Part shown: positions 55,677 to 63,356 of the stretch, piece after piece | Numbering within the stretch: position 1 is the stretch's first letter | How the letters are laid out: every line of letters begins with the position of its first letter | Assembly (NCBI RefSeq): GCF_000025265.1 | Contig: NC_013739.1 | Span: 2,604,001 to 2,668,000, forward strand | Length of the DNA: 64,000 nt | DNA from: Conexibacter woesei DSM 14684 | GTDB lineage: Bacteria; Actinomycetota; Thermoleophilia; Solirubrobacterales; Solirubrobacteraceae | Direction: 5' to 3' | Program-made: the position numbers and the translations under genes | Notes under the pieces: model-generated | The model's input: the letters and a program-made list of their open reading frames with translations, nothing else | The model's database searches: none | What the model was told of the DNA's origin: nothing

Positions 55677-56888
55677 CTACGGCGTCAGCGCCACGTTCAG
55701 GAACCGCGGCCGGTAGATCGAGACGTCTCTGTAGAGGTCGCCGCCGATCGTCGCGTCGAGGCTGTTGACGTTGTAGGTCACGACGACGTTCGTCGCGCTG
55801 GAGAGCTGCGGGTGGGCGTGCGCGTTGTACGCGTAGACGTCACCGTCGAGGTATGAGCCCCACGGACCCGCCTCGGGCGCTCTGTAGAGCGACGTTCTCG
55901 CGACGAACGGCCCCGTCGGCTTGCACGAGAAGTACGCCACGATCTCGTTGTTGAACGCGAGCGACGTGTCCGTCGTCGTGAGCATGTACAGCCCGTTTCG
56001 GAGCTTGTGCACGCTGTGCTCGTTTGCGACGTGCTCCTGGACGCGGATCGAGTCCGACTCGGTCTCCGACCACGACGCCGGCAGCGCCGGGTCGCCGCCC
56101 TTGTAGAAGCTCCATCTGTTCGCGAGGCTGCCCGTCACCTTCGCGATGTGCATGTACTTTTCGGCACCGAGGTCCTCGACGCCGTAGACGTACGTCGTCC
56201 ACCCCTCGCGCAGCGTCCACGCGGCCCAGTTGATCCCCGTTGCCGAGGGCAGCGCCGTGATCGTCGGCGCGGCTCTGAGGTTTCTCGTCGGGATTCGCGC
56301 GAGCGCGTTTCTCTGCCATCTGATGTCCCAGATGCTGGGGCCTATCTTTCTCCACTCGGTCAGCGGGATCTCGAGGTTCGAGCCCGACACGCTGCCGCCG
56401 CCGACCCAGTACCAGTGGCCCGCCGTCGCCGGTCTCATGACCGCCTCCGGCGCGGACGCCGTGCCGCCGTGGATCGTCGAGAGCGTCGAGCCCGACTGCG
56501 GCACGAGCGTGTTGTTGACGAGCGGCGCGCTGGTCGGACGCGTCGGCGCCGTGATCGGCGGCAGGAACGTGTCCGAGAACAGCCACACGTCGCTGCCGCT
56601 CGGCAGCCGCGCGGAGTAGGTGCTGTCGGCGCCGGTCCAGCCGGCGCCGCTGTCGCCGTATCTGGTGAACATCGAGCTGAGGCTCGTGTTCGTGGTGACG
56701 CCGGCGACGCTCGGCGAGTTGACGCCGGTGCAGACCGGCGCCGCCGAGGCGGCCGCCGGCGCGAGCGCCGCGAGGCACGCACCGGCGCCGGCGAGCGCCG
56801 CAGCGCGGGCGGCGAGGCGGCGCCTGCGCGGCACGAGACTGCGCCTGCGCGGCGCCGCTCTCGCGGGTTGACGAAGGACGTGGAACAT
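55677..56888 (-). CDS. Secreted beta-propeller-like protein (DUF4185/DUF5005-like)
   Basis: A 403-residue exported protein. A long basic n-region (RRRSLVPRRRRLAARAA) and a hydrophobic core (ALAGAGACLAALAPAAASA) form the signal peptide, with cleavage near SAAPVC. The mature part is rich in Trp, Tyr, Ser and Asn with recurring blades (DVWLFSDTFLPP, HWYWVGGGSVSG, YVYGVEDLGAEKYMHIAKV, LYMLTTTDTSLAFN), a pattern like DUF4185/DUF5005 proteins and carbohydrate-binding or glycosidase propellers. GAGGAGGGAG precedes ATG 56888. It is divergent from the FCD-type GntR gene and shares its operator region, so it may be part of the uronide-uptake regulon. AGA is frequent for Arg. Confidence 0.7.
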   Translation of the reverse strand: MFHVLRQPARAAPRRRSLVPRRRRLAARAAALAGAGACLAALAPAAASAAPVCTGVNSPSVAGVTTNTSLSSMFTRYGDSGAGWTGADSTYSARLPSGSDVWLFSDTFLPPITAPTRPTSAPLVNNTLVPQSGSTLSTIHGGTASAPEAVMRPATAGHWYWVGGGSVSGSNLEIPLTEWRKIGPSIWDIRWQRNALARIPTRNLRAAPTITALPSATGINWAAWTLREGWTTYVYGVEDLGAEKYMHIAKVTGSLANRWSFYKGGDPALPASWSETESDSIRVQEHVANEHSVHKLRNGLYMLTTTDTSLAFNNEIVAYFSCKPTGPFVARTSLYRAPEAGPWGSYLDGDVYAYNAHAHPQLSSATNVVVTYNVNSLDATIGGDLYRDVSIYRPRFLNVALTP

Positions 56889-56904
56889 CCGGACTCCCTC
56901 CTCA

Positions 56905-56927
56905 GGTCAGAAAGTGACCAGATGACC
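56905..56927. promoter_or_regulatory. Candidate GntR operator near the secreted-protein gene
   Basis: GGTCA-GAAAG-TGACC (56905-56919) is a 5-bp dyad overlapping TGACCAGATGACC (56915-56927). The latter matches TGATTAGATGACT at 57048-57060 at 10 of 13 positions. Both lie beside starts of divergent genes, suggesting that the FCD-type regulator controls both directions. Confidence 0.5.
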
Positions 56928-56937
56928 CTAGAGCAGG

Positions 56938-56964
56938 TTGTCAAGTCGGCCGACCGCTTGACAA
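56938..56964. promoter_or_regulatory. Back-to-back -35-like elements in perfect inverted repeat
   Basis: TTGTCAAG (56938-56945) and CTTGACAA (56957-56964) are exact reverse complements 11 bases apart, each containing TTGACA in outward direction. They may be -35 elements of divergent promoters or an operator. Good -10 boxes at the right distance are not evident, so the promoter reading is tentative. Confidence 0.4.
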
Positions 56965-57026
56965 TGCCTTAGGTAAGCGGTTTTCTGCGAGATGCGCCGC
57001 TTTTACAACTCCTTGTCGCGGAAGTG

Positions 57027-57060
57027 TTGACACGGCAGGTCACTAACTGATTAGATGACT
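57027..57060 (+). promoter_or_regulatory. Probable leaderless promoter of the GntR operon with overlapping operator
   Basis: TTGACA at 57027-57032 and TTAGAT at 57051-57056 are 18 bases apart. Transcription would begin close to the ATG at 57063, and no ribosome site is present. TGATTAGATGACT (57048-57060) overlaps the -10 and resembles the site at 56915-56927, consistent with autorepression. Confidence 0.55.
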
Positions 57061-57062
57061 TC

Positions 57063-57809
57063 ATGGAGACGGAGCCCAAGCCCGCCGGAGCGAGGTTGCT
57101 CGGCGGCGCGTCGCGTGCGGCGCGGACGCGCCTGAGCGCATCGGACGAGCTGACGCAGGACCTCATAGACGCGCTCAAGCGGCAGGGCTTCGGTCCCGGC
57201 GACAGGCTGCCGTCGGTGACGGCGCTCGCGACGCAGTTCGCGGTCGCCGCGCCGACGATCCGCGAGGCGCTGCGGCGGCTGCAGGCGCTCGGCTTCCTCG
57301 ACTTCCGCCACGGCTCGGGCGTCTACGTGCGTGAGCCGCTGGAGCGCGTGATCGTCTCCAACCCCTATTCCGGCCAGCTCGACCCCGACGTGCTGCTCGA
57401 CCTGATCGACGCGCGCCTGCTGATCGAGCCGCACCTTGCCTGCCTGGCGGTCGTGCGGGGCGGGGCGGAGGCGGTCGCCGAGCTGGAGCGGATCCTCGAC
57501 CTCGCCGACCAGTCGCTCCAAGGGCAGGACGAGACGCTGAGCGACCTGAACCTCGACTTCCACCGCGCGATCGCGCGGCTGTCGGGCAACAAGGTGCTCG
57601 GCCAGACGATGGACTCGCTGCTCGACCTCTACGCGGCCGAGCAGATGATGATCTTGCAGGTCTACGACAACCGCGAGCGCGACGCACGCGAGCACCGGGC
57701 GGTGCTCACGGCGATCCGCGGCGGACGGCCGGACCTCGCCGCGGAACAGATGCGCGAGCACCTCACGGGTGTGCGCACCGTGGTCGAGGAACGCCTTCGC
57801 GCGCACTGA
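57063..57809 (+). CDS. GntR-family regulator, FadR/FCD subgroup
   Basis: A 248-residue repressor. The winged helix is QDLIDALKRQGFGPGDRLPSVTALATQFAVAAPTIREALRRLQALGFL. The all-helical FCD effector domain includes ARLLIEPHLACLA, LDFHRAIARLSGNKVL and EHRAVLTAI, with Asp/His residues suited to metal binding and acid ligands. FCD regulators commonly answer to organic acids including uronates (UxuR, ExuR). It heads an operon: the ABC binding protein gene starts 32 bases after its stop and uxuA closes the visible series. A uronate or aldonate effector is therefore likely. Confidence 0.9.
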   Translation: METEPKPAGARLLGGASRAARTRLSASDELTQDLIDALKRQGFGPGDRLPSVTALATQFAVAAPTIREALRRLQALGFLDFRHGSGVYVREPLERVIVSNPYSGQLDPDVLLDLIDARLLIEPHLACLAVVRGGAEAVAELERILDLADQSLQGQDETLSDLNLDFHRAIARLSGNKVLGQTMDSLLDLYAAEQMMILQVYDNRERDAREHRAVLTAIRGGRPDLAAEQMREHLTGVRTVVEERLRAH

Positions 57810-57841
57810 CACCCCCCGCTGGGTTCACCGAGGAGGAAGAG

Positions 57842-59668
57842 ATGGAGGATGGTCGTCGACGGCGCTTGTCGCCCGTCGGGATGATCGGCGCCGCCGTGCT
57901 GCTGATCGTGCTGGTCGTCGTGGTCGTGTCGGTCGCCGGTGGCGGTGATGACGACGACAAGACGAGCGTGAGCGCAGGCGGCGGGTCCACCACCGCGCCG
58001 GCCAGAAGCTCGGGCGGGGCGGCGACGCGTGAGGAGACGCTCGTGCTCGGGCAGTACCGCCCGCCCACGGGCAAGATCGGCAACCCGTACGTGCAGGCGA
58101 GCGACGCGCTCGTCTCCGACGGGCTGCACGAGCTGGTCTACGAAGCGCTGTTCTACGTGAATTACCAGACCGGTGAGACCGAGCCGTGGCTCGCGACCGG
58201 CTATGAGTACAGCGACGACAACAGAACGATCACGCTGAGACTGCGTGACGACGTCAGCTGGAACGACGGCAAGCCGTTCAGCGCCGACGACGTCGTCTAC
58301 ACGATGAGACAGATCCTGGCGGCCAGAGCGCCGTTCCGCGCGGCCAACATACAGGGCGCGGTCAGATCGATCAGAAAGCTGTCGCCGACCGAGGTCCGGA
58401 TCGACCTCAGAGCGCCCAACCCGCGCTTCGTCGACAGCGAGCTGTCCTCCTACGTCTACACCGCGAACTTCATCCCGCTGCCCAAGCACGTCTTCGAGGG
58501 GCAGAGATTCGAGACGTTCGCCTTCTACGACCTCGCCAGAGGCCTGCCGCTCGGCACCGGCCCGTACCGCCTCACCGACGTCACCGCCTCCGCGGCGACG
58601 CTGCAGCGCAACGACGACTGGTGGGCGGCGAGAGCCGGCGTCGCCGACGTCGTGCCGAAGAAGGTCGTCTACACGAGCCCCGGTCCCGAGGACTCGGCCG
58701 TCTCCGGCCTGGAGAGCAGCGCGCTCGACTACGCCGGCCAGTCGGTCCCGTCCGTCGCCGGCTTCATCGCCGCGAAGGAGCGCAACCCGCAGCTCGTCAA
58801 CTGGGACGGCGACCTTGGCTGGCTCGACCCGTGCCCGTACGCGCTGACCGTCAACACGAAGCGCAGACCGTGGGACGACGCCGAGCTGCGCTGGGCGCTC
58901 AACGCCTCGATCGACAAGGAGCAGTTCAGCCGCCTCTTCAACACCCCCGGCGAGTCGACCCCGGCGCGCACGACGTACCCCGAGTACCCGCAGCTGAGCG
59001 AGCTGATAGACGCCAACGAGGACCTGCTCGCCGAGTACCCGACGCTCGACCACGACCTCGACAGAGCGGCGCAGATCTTCGAGTCGAAGGGCTACAGAAG
59101 AGAGGGCGGCGTCTGGACCAAGGACGGGCAGAAGCTGTCGCTGAAGCTCAACCTCTTCTCGCCGGCCGCGCTCGGCCCGGTCTGGGGCGATGCGGCGCAG
59201 CTGCTCAACCAGCAGTTGAGAGAGGCCGGGATCGCCGTCGAGGTCGACCCGGGCGACTTCAACACGATCGCGGCCAACCGCGCCGAGGGCAGATTCGACG
59301 CGCAGTCGTGGTTCGAGTGCGGCAGCGTCACCGATCCGTGGGCGACGCTCAACCGCTACACGAACGCGCCGGGCAACGACAACGCCGGCAGATGGAGCAA
59401 CGCCGCCTACGACAGAATCGTCGCGCAGATGGGCGAGCTGCCGCCGGGCGACGCGCAGATCAGAGAGCTGTACGCGCAGGCGATGGAGATCTGGCTCAGA
59501 GAGCTGCCGGTGATCCCGCTCAACCAGCGGCCGACGCCGATCGTGATGAATCAGACGTACTGGAGAAACTGGCCGACCGCGGACAACGGCTACACGCAGC
59601 CCGCGCCGTTCGGGATGAACTTCCACCAGGTCATCACCAGACTCCAGTCCGCGAGAGGCGAGCAGTGA
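57842..59668 (+). CDS. ABC transporter substrate-binding protein, family 5 (peptide/opine/oligosaccharide type)
   Basis: A 608-residue extracytoplasmic receptor. It is held by an N-terminal membrane segment (MIGAAVLLIVLVVVVVSVAGG) followed by an Asp/Lys and Gly/Ser/Thr-rich stalk; no lipobox Cys is present. The family 5 core shows DGLHELVYEALFYVNY, EPWLATGYEYSDDNRTITLRLR, WNDGKPFSADDVVYTM and GTGPYRLTD. GAGGAGGAAGAG precedes the ATG. Of 44 arginine codons, 24 are AGA, remarkable in this GC-rich DNA. Paired permeases and ATPases follow. Family 5 systems often carry peptides, but the uxuA gene and FCD regulator point to uronic-acid oligomers. Confidence 0.9.
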   Translation: MEDGRRRRLSPVGMIGAAVLLIVLVVVVVSVAGGGDDDDKTSVSAGGGSTTAPARSSGGAATREETLVLGQYRPPTGKIGNPYVQASDALVSDGLHELVYEALFYVNYQTGETEPWLATGYEYSDDNRTITLRLRDDVSWNDGKPFSADDVVYTMRQILAARAPFRAANIQGAVRSIRKLSPTEVRIDLRAPNPRFVDSELSSYVYTANFIPLPKHVFEGQRFETFAFYDLARGLPLGTGPYRLTDVTASAATLQRNDDWWAARAGVADVVPKKVVYTSPGPEDSAVSGLESSALDYAGQSVPSVAGFIAAKERNPQLVNWDGDLGWLDPCPYALTVNTKRRPWDDAELRWALNASIDKEQFSRLFNTPGESTPARTTYPEYPQLSELIDANEDLLAEYPTLDHDLDRAAQIFESKGYRREGGVWTKDGQKLSLKLNLFSPAALGPVWGDAAQLLNQQLREAGIAVEVDPGDFNTIAANRAEGRFDAQSWFECGSVTDPWATLNRYTNAPGNDNAGRWSNAAYDRIVAQMGELPPGDAQIRELYAQAMEIWLRELPVIPLNQRPTPIVMNQTYWRNWPTADNGYTQPAPFGMNFHQVITRLQSARGEQ

Positions 59669-59686
59669 GATGACGCCGCTCGCCTC
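59655..59686 (+). other. Intercistronic stem-loop after the binding-protein gene
   Basis: GAGGCGAGC (59655-59663) and GCTCGCCTC (59678-59686) form a perfect 9-bp stem with a 14-base loop that contains the binding-protein stop codon (59666-59668). It lies 30 bases before the permease start. Such hairpins stabilise the upstream mRNA or attenuate downstream genes, giving more binding protein than permease. Confidence 0.55.
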
Positions 59687-59716
59687 ACGGCGGCGCCGTC
59701 ACGGGGCGGGTCGGGC

Positions 59717-60718
59717 ATGACGCTCGACTACGCCCTGCGGCGGATCGCCTTCTTCGTCGTCGTCGTGTGGATCACCGTCACGGCGATGTTCTTCCTCGTC
59801 CGGCTCGCGCCGGGCGACCCGATCACCGACCAGGTGACGCGGATGCAGGCCTCCGGTCAGGCGCTCGCCGCCGGGCCGGAGCTGATCGAGGAGTACAGAC
59901 GCCAGTTCGGCCTCGACAAGCCGATGGTCGAGCAGTACTTCTCCTACCTCAAGCAGCTCGCGCAGGGCGACCTCGGCTACTCGGTCACGAACTTCCCGAC
60001 GAGAGTCACGACGCTGATCGGCGACGCGCTGCCGTGGACGCTCGGGCTGCTGTTCAGCGCGATCGTGATCTCGTGGGTCGTCGGCTCGCTGCTCGGCGGG
60101 CTGATGGCGTGGCGCACGACGCCCGCGATCGCGCGCGGATTGATGTCGTCGCTGATGCTGTTCGCGGCGATCCCGTACTACCTCGTCGCGCTGCTGCTGC
60201 TCTACGTCTTCGCGTACGAGCTGCAATGGCTGCCGACCGGCGGCGCGCAGGACCCGCTCGGCACGAGCGGCGGCGCGTTCGCGCAGGTCGCCGACGTGCT
60301 CGAGCACGCGCTGCTGCCGGCGGCGAGCATCGTGCTCGCGTTCGTCGGCATCTGGATGATCGGCATGCGCTCGATGATGATCTCGGTGCTCGGCTCCGAT
60401 CACCTGCTGCTGGCGGAGGCGAAGGGCCTGCCGCAGCGGCGGATCTTCACCCGTTACGCGATGCACCCGGCGATCCTGCCGCAGGTCACGACGCTGGCGA
60501 TCTACATCGGCTACGTCGTCGCCGGCTCGATCCTCGTCGAGGTGCTGTTCTCCTACCCGGGCCTCGGCAAGGTGCTGGTCGCGGCGGTCGACGCGCGCGA
60601 CTACCCGGTGATCCAGGGCGTCGTCCTGATGATGGTCGTCACGACCGCGGGCGCGCTGCTGATCCTCGACCTGATCTATCCGCTGATCGACCCCCGCATC
60701 CGCTATGGCCGCGACTGA
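59717..60718 (+). CDS. ABC transporter permease, DppB/OppB type
   Basis: A 333-residue inner-membrane subunit with six helices. ITVTAMFFLVRLAPGDP is the typical DppB start, followed by the EYRRQFGLDKPMVEQYFSYL loop. The EAA coupling motif is in EAKGLPQRRIFTRYAMHPAILP, and VEVLFSYPGLGKVLVAAVDARDYPV ends the conserved part. It pairs with the overlapping DppC-type permease. The start is ATG at 59717, 48 bases after the binding-protein gene across a stem-loop. Confidence 0.92.
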   Translation: MTLDYALRRIAFFVVVVWITVTAMFFLVRLAPGDPITDQVTRMQASGQALAAGPELIEEYRRQFGLDKPMVEQYFSYLKQLAQGDLGYSVTNFPTRVTTLIGDALPWTLGLLFSAIVISWVVGSLLGGLMAWRTTPAIARGLMSSLMLFAAIPYYLVALLLLYVFAYELQWLPTGGAQDPLGTSGGAFAQVADVLEHALLPAASIVLAFVGIWMIGMRSMMISVLGSDHLLLAEAKGLPQRRIFTRYAMHPAILPQVTTLAIYIGYVVAGSILVEVLFSYPGLGKVLVAAVDARDYPVIQGVVLMMVVTTAGALLILDLIYPLIDPRIRYGRD

Positions 60719-61604
60719 CGTCCTGACCCCCGAGGCGCCGGCGCTGGAGCGCCCGCGCGAGAAGCGCCGCTGGCTGACGCCGCGGCTCGTGCTCGGGCTC
60801 ACGCTGTTCCTCGCGCCGCTCGTGCTGAGCCTGCTCGCGCGCTTCGCGATCGACCGCGGCGAGACGGAGATCTTCGCCTTCGACCCGAAGCTGGAGCCGG
60901 GCGACGGCCACCCGCTCGGGACCGACGGCTCCGGCCGCGACGTGCTCGCGGTGATCGTCTACTCGACCGCGCCGACGTTCCAGATGGCGCTCGTCGCCGG
61001 CCTCGCCGCGACGCTGATCGGGACCGCCGCCGGGCTCGTCTCCGGCTACATGCGCGGCGCGCCGGACACGCTCGTGCGCGGGATCTCCGACGTGATGATC
61101 GGGATCCCCGCGTTCGCGATGCTGATCCTCGTCGCGGCGGTGATGGGCGACCTCTCGCTGCTCGGGCTGGCGCTCGTGATCGCGCTGTTCACGTGGCCGC
61201 TGGTCGCGCGCGCGGTGCGGGCGCAGGTGCTGACGCTGCGCGAGCAGCCGTTCGTCACGATCAGCCGGCTGTCGAACCGCAGCCCCGGCGCGATCATGGC
61301 GTTCGAGCTGCTGCCGAACCTGCTGACGCTCGTGACCGCGATGTTCGTCGGCGCGATCTCCGGCGCGCTCGCGATCGCGATCGGCCTGCAGCTGATCGGC
61401 CTCGGCCCGATCGACACGCAGACGCTCGGCCTCGCGCTCCAGAACGCGCTCTCGGCCGGCGCGCTGTCGCAGGGGCTGTGGTGGTGGTGGCTGCCGCCGG
61501 CGGCGCTGCTGATCGTCTTCTTCGTCGGCCTCTTCCTCGTCTCGCTCGCGGTCGACGAGATCGCCAACCCACGGCTGCGAAAGGCGGGCCGCAACGATGG
61601 CTGA
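60705..61604 (+). CDS. ABC transporter permease, DppC/OppC type
   Basis: A 299-residue permease with six helices. A Pro/Arg-rich cytoplasmic tail leads to the first helix (LVLGLTLFLAPLVLSLLARFA). GHPLGTDGSGRDVLAVIVYS is the DppC signature, and REQPFVTISRLSNRSPGAIMAFELLPN is the EAA coupling loop, with the Gly-containing turn modified (RLSNRSPG). Its ATG lies inside the end of the DppB-type gene (14-base overlap), and its stop overlaps the first ATPase gene. It acts as heterodimer with the preceding permease. Confidence 0.9.
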   Translation: MAATDVLTPEAPALERPREKRRWLTPRLVLGLTLFLAPLVLSLLARFAIDRGETEIFAFDPKLEPGDGHPLGTDGSGRDVLAVIVYSTAPTFQMALVAGLAATLIGTAAGLVSGYMRGAPDTLVRGISDVMIGIPAFAMLILVAAVMGDLSLLGLALVIALFTWPLVARAVRAQVLTLREQPFVTISRLSNRSPGAIMAFELLPNLLTLVTAMFVGAISGALAIAIGLQLIGLGPIDTQTLGLALQNALSAGALSQGLWWWWLPPAALLIVFFVGLFLVSLAVDEIANPRLRKAGRNDG

Positions 61605-62520
61605 CGCGACCGCGACCAGCGCGCCCGCGACGACGGTCCTCTCCGTCGAGGGGCTGACGGTCAGCTACCCCGGCGGCGGCGGCCGCCGTGTCGTCGTCGA
61701 CGACGTCGGCTTCGAGCTGCGCCGCGGCGAGATGCTCGGTCTCGTCGGCGAGTCCGGCTCGGGCAAGTCGACGACGGCGATGTCGGTCCTCGGGCTGATC
61801 AGAGCGCCCGGCCGGATCGAGTCCGGCAGCGTGCTGCTCGACGGCGTCGACCTCAGCGCGCTGGGGGCGGAGCAGCTGCGCCGCCACCGTTGGAGAGACA
61901 TCTCGCTCGTGCCGCAGGGCGCGATGTCGGCGCTGAACCCGGTGATGCGGGTCGGCGCGCAGATCGCCGACGTGATCGAGGTGCACGAGCGCAGACGCGT
62001 GCCCGGCAGACGGATCGACGAGCTGCTCGGCTCGGTCGGGCTGCCGGCGCGCACCGCGCGGATGTACCCGCATGAGCTGAGCGGCGGCATGAAGCAGCGC
62101 GCCTGCATCGCGATGGCGATCGCGCTCGGCCCGAAGGTGATGGTCGCCGACGAGCCGACGAGCGCGCTCGACGTGATCGTCCAGAAGGCCGTCGCCGAGA
62201 CGCTCAAGGGCGTGCAGGCGCGGCTCGGCATGTCGGTCGTGATCATCGGCCACGACATGGCGCTGCAGGCGCAGCTCGTCGACCGCGTCGGCGTGATGTG
62301 CAGAGGGCGGCTGGTCGAGATCGGCCCGGTCCGCAGCATCTTCCGCTCGCCCGCGCACCCTTACACGAGACTGCTGCTGCAGGCGGTCCCGTCGCTGCGC
62401 CAGCGCGAGTGGCATCCGGCCGCCGCGACGCAGGCGCTGCGCGACGAGGCGCTCGCGCTCGTCGCCGCACGGCACCCACTGGCCGACGTCGGCCCCGACC
62501 ACAAGGCGGCGATGCCGTGA
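61597..62520 (+). CDS. ABC transporter ATPase, DppD/OppD type
   Basis: A 307-residue ATPase. Walker A is GESGSGKST, the Q-loop is in SLVPQGAMSALNPVMR, the signature is LSGGMKQR, Walker B is KVMVADEPTSALD, and the switch His is in VVIIGHDMALQ. HPYTRLLLQAVPSLRQREW is the C-terminal oligopeptide-transporter extension, but the Cys residues that bind a Fe-S cluster in some DppD proteins are not seen. ATG at 61597 overlaps the permease gene by eight bases. It forms a heterodimer with the next ATPase. Confidence 0.92.
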   Translation: MADATATSAPATTVLSVEGLTVSYPGGGGRRVVVDDVGFELRRGEMLGLVGESGSGKSTTAMSVLGLIRAPGRIESGSVLLDGVDLSALGAEQLRRHRWRDISLVPQGAMSALNPVMRVGAQIADVIEVHERRRVPGRRIDELLGSVGLPARTARMYPHELSGGMKQRACIAMAIALGPKVMVADEPTSALDVIVQKAVAETLKGVQARLGMSVVIIGHDMALQAQLVDRVGVMCRGRLVEIGPVRSIFRSPAHPYTRLLLQAVPSLRQREWHPAAATQALRDEALALVAARHPLADVGPDHKAAMP

Positions 62521-63356
62521 GCGACGACCTTCTGCTGCAGGCCGAGAACGTCACGAAGGTCTACCGCTCCGGGCTGCTGGAGCAGCGCGAGCCGGTGACG
62601 GCGCTGAAGGACTTCTCGCTGGAGCTGCACGCCGAGCGGCCGCAGATCGTCGCGCTCGCCGGCCAGAGCGGCAGCGGCAAGACGACCGCGGCGCAGATCG
62701 CGCTCGGCTTCGTCGAGCCGTCGAGCGGGTCGATCCGCTACCGCGGCACGCCGCTGCGCACGCTCGGCCGCGACGCCCGCCGGCGCTTCCGCCAGGACGT
62801 GCAGGCGGTCCTCCAGGACCCTTTCACTGCGTTCAATCCGGTCTACCGCGTGCGGCACGTCTTCGACGTCTGCGTGCGCAACTTCGACGTCGCCGCGACG
62901 CCGGCGGAGGCGAGACGCGCGGTCGCCGAGGCGATCGAGTTCGTCGGGCTGGAGCCCGGCCGCGTGCTCGACGCCTACCCGTACCAGCTCAGCGGCGGCG
63001 AGCGGCAGCGGATCATGATCGCGCGCGCGATGCTGCTGCGGCCGAGAGTGATCGTCGCCGACGAACCCGTCTCGATGGTCGACGCGTCGATCCGCGCGGC
63101 GATCCTGGAGGTGATCGTGAACCTGCGCAGGGAGGCCGGGATCTCGTTCCTGTACGTGACCCACGACCTCTCGACGGCCTACCACATCGCCGACGAGCTG
63201 CTCGTCCTCTACGAGGGCGAGACGGTCGAGCGCGGCGACGCGCGCGCGGTGATCGACGCGCCGTCGCACGAGTACACGCGGCGGCTGATCGACGCCGTCC
63301 CGGTCCCCGACCCGGACGTGCGCTGGGCGGCCGAGGTGCGGGAGGACGCGGCATGA
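62517..63356 (+). CDS. ABC transporter ATPase, DppF/OppF type
   Basis: A 279-residue ATPase partner. Walker A is GQSGSGKTT, the Q-loop is AVLQDPFTAFNPVYRV, the signature is LSGGERQR, Walker B is RVIVADEPVSMVD, and the switch His is in LYVTHDLSTAYH. HEYTRRLIDAVPVPDP is the usual C-terminal element. GTG at 62517 overlaps the preceding stop (GTGA), and its own stop overlaps the uxuA start (ATGA), giving an unbroken chain of coupled genes. With the upstream ATPase it powers the transporter. Confidence 0.92.
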   Translation: MSDDLLLQAENVTKVYRSGLLEQREPVTALKDFSLELHAERPQIVALAGQSGSGKTTAAQIALGFVEPSSGSIRYRGTPLRTLGRDARRRFRQDVQAVLQDPFTAFNPVYRVRHVFDVCVRNFDVAATPAEARRAVAEAIEFVGLEPGRVLDAYPYQLSGGERQRIMIARAMLLRPRVIVADEPVSMVDASIRAAILEVIVNLRREAGISFLYVTHDLSTAYHIADELLVLYEGETVERGDARAVIDAPSHEYTRRLIDAVPVPDPDVRWAAEVREDAA

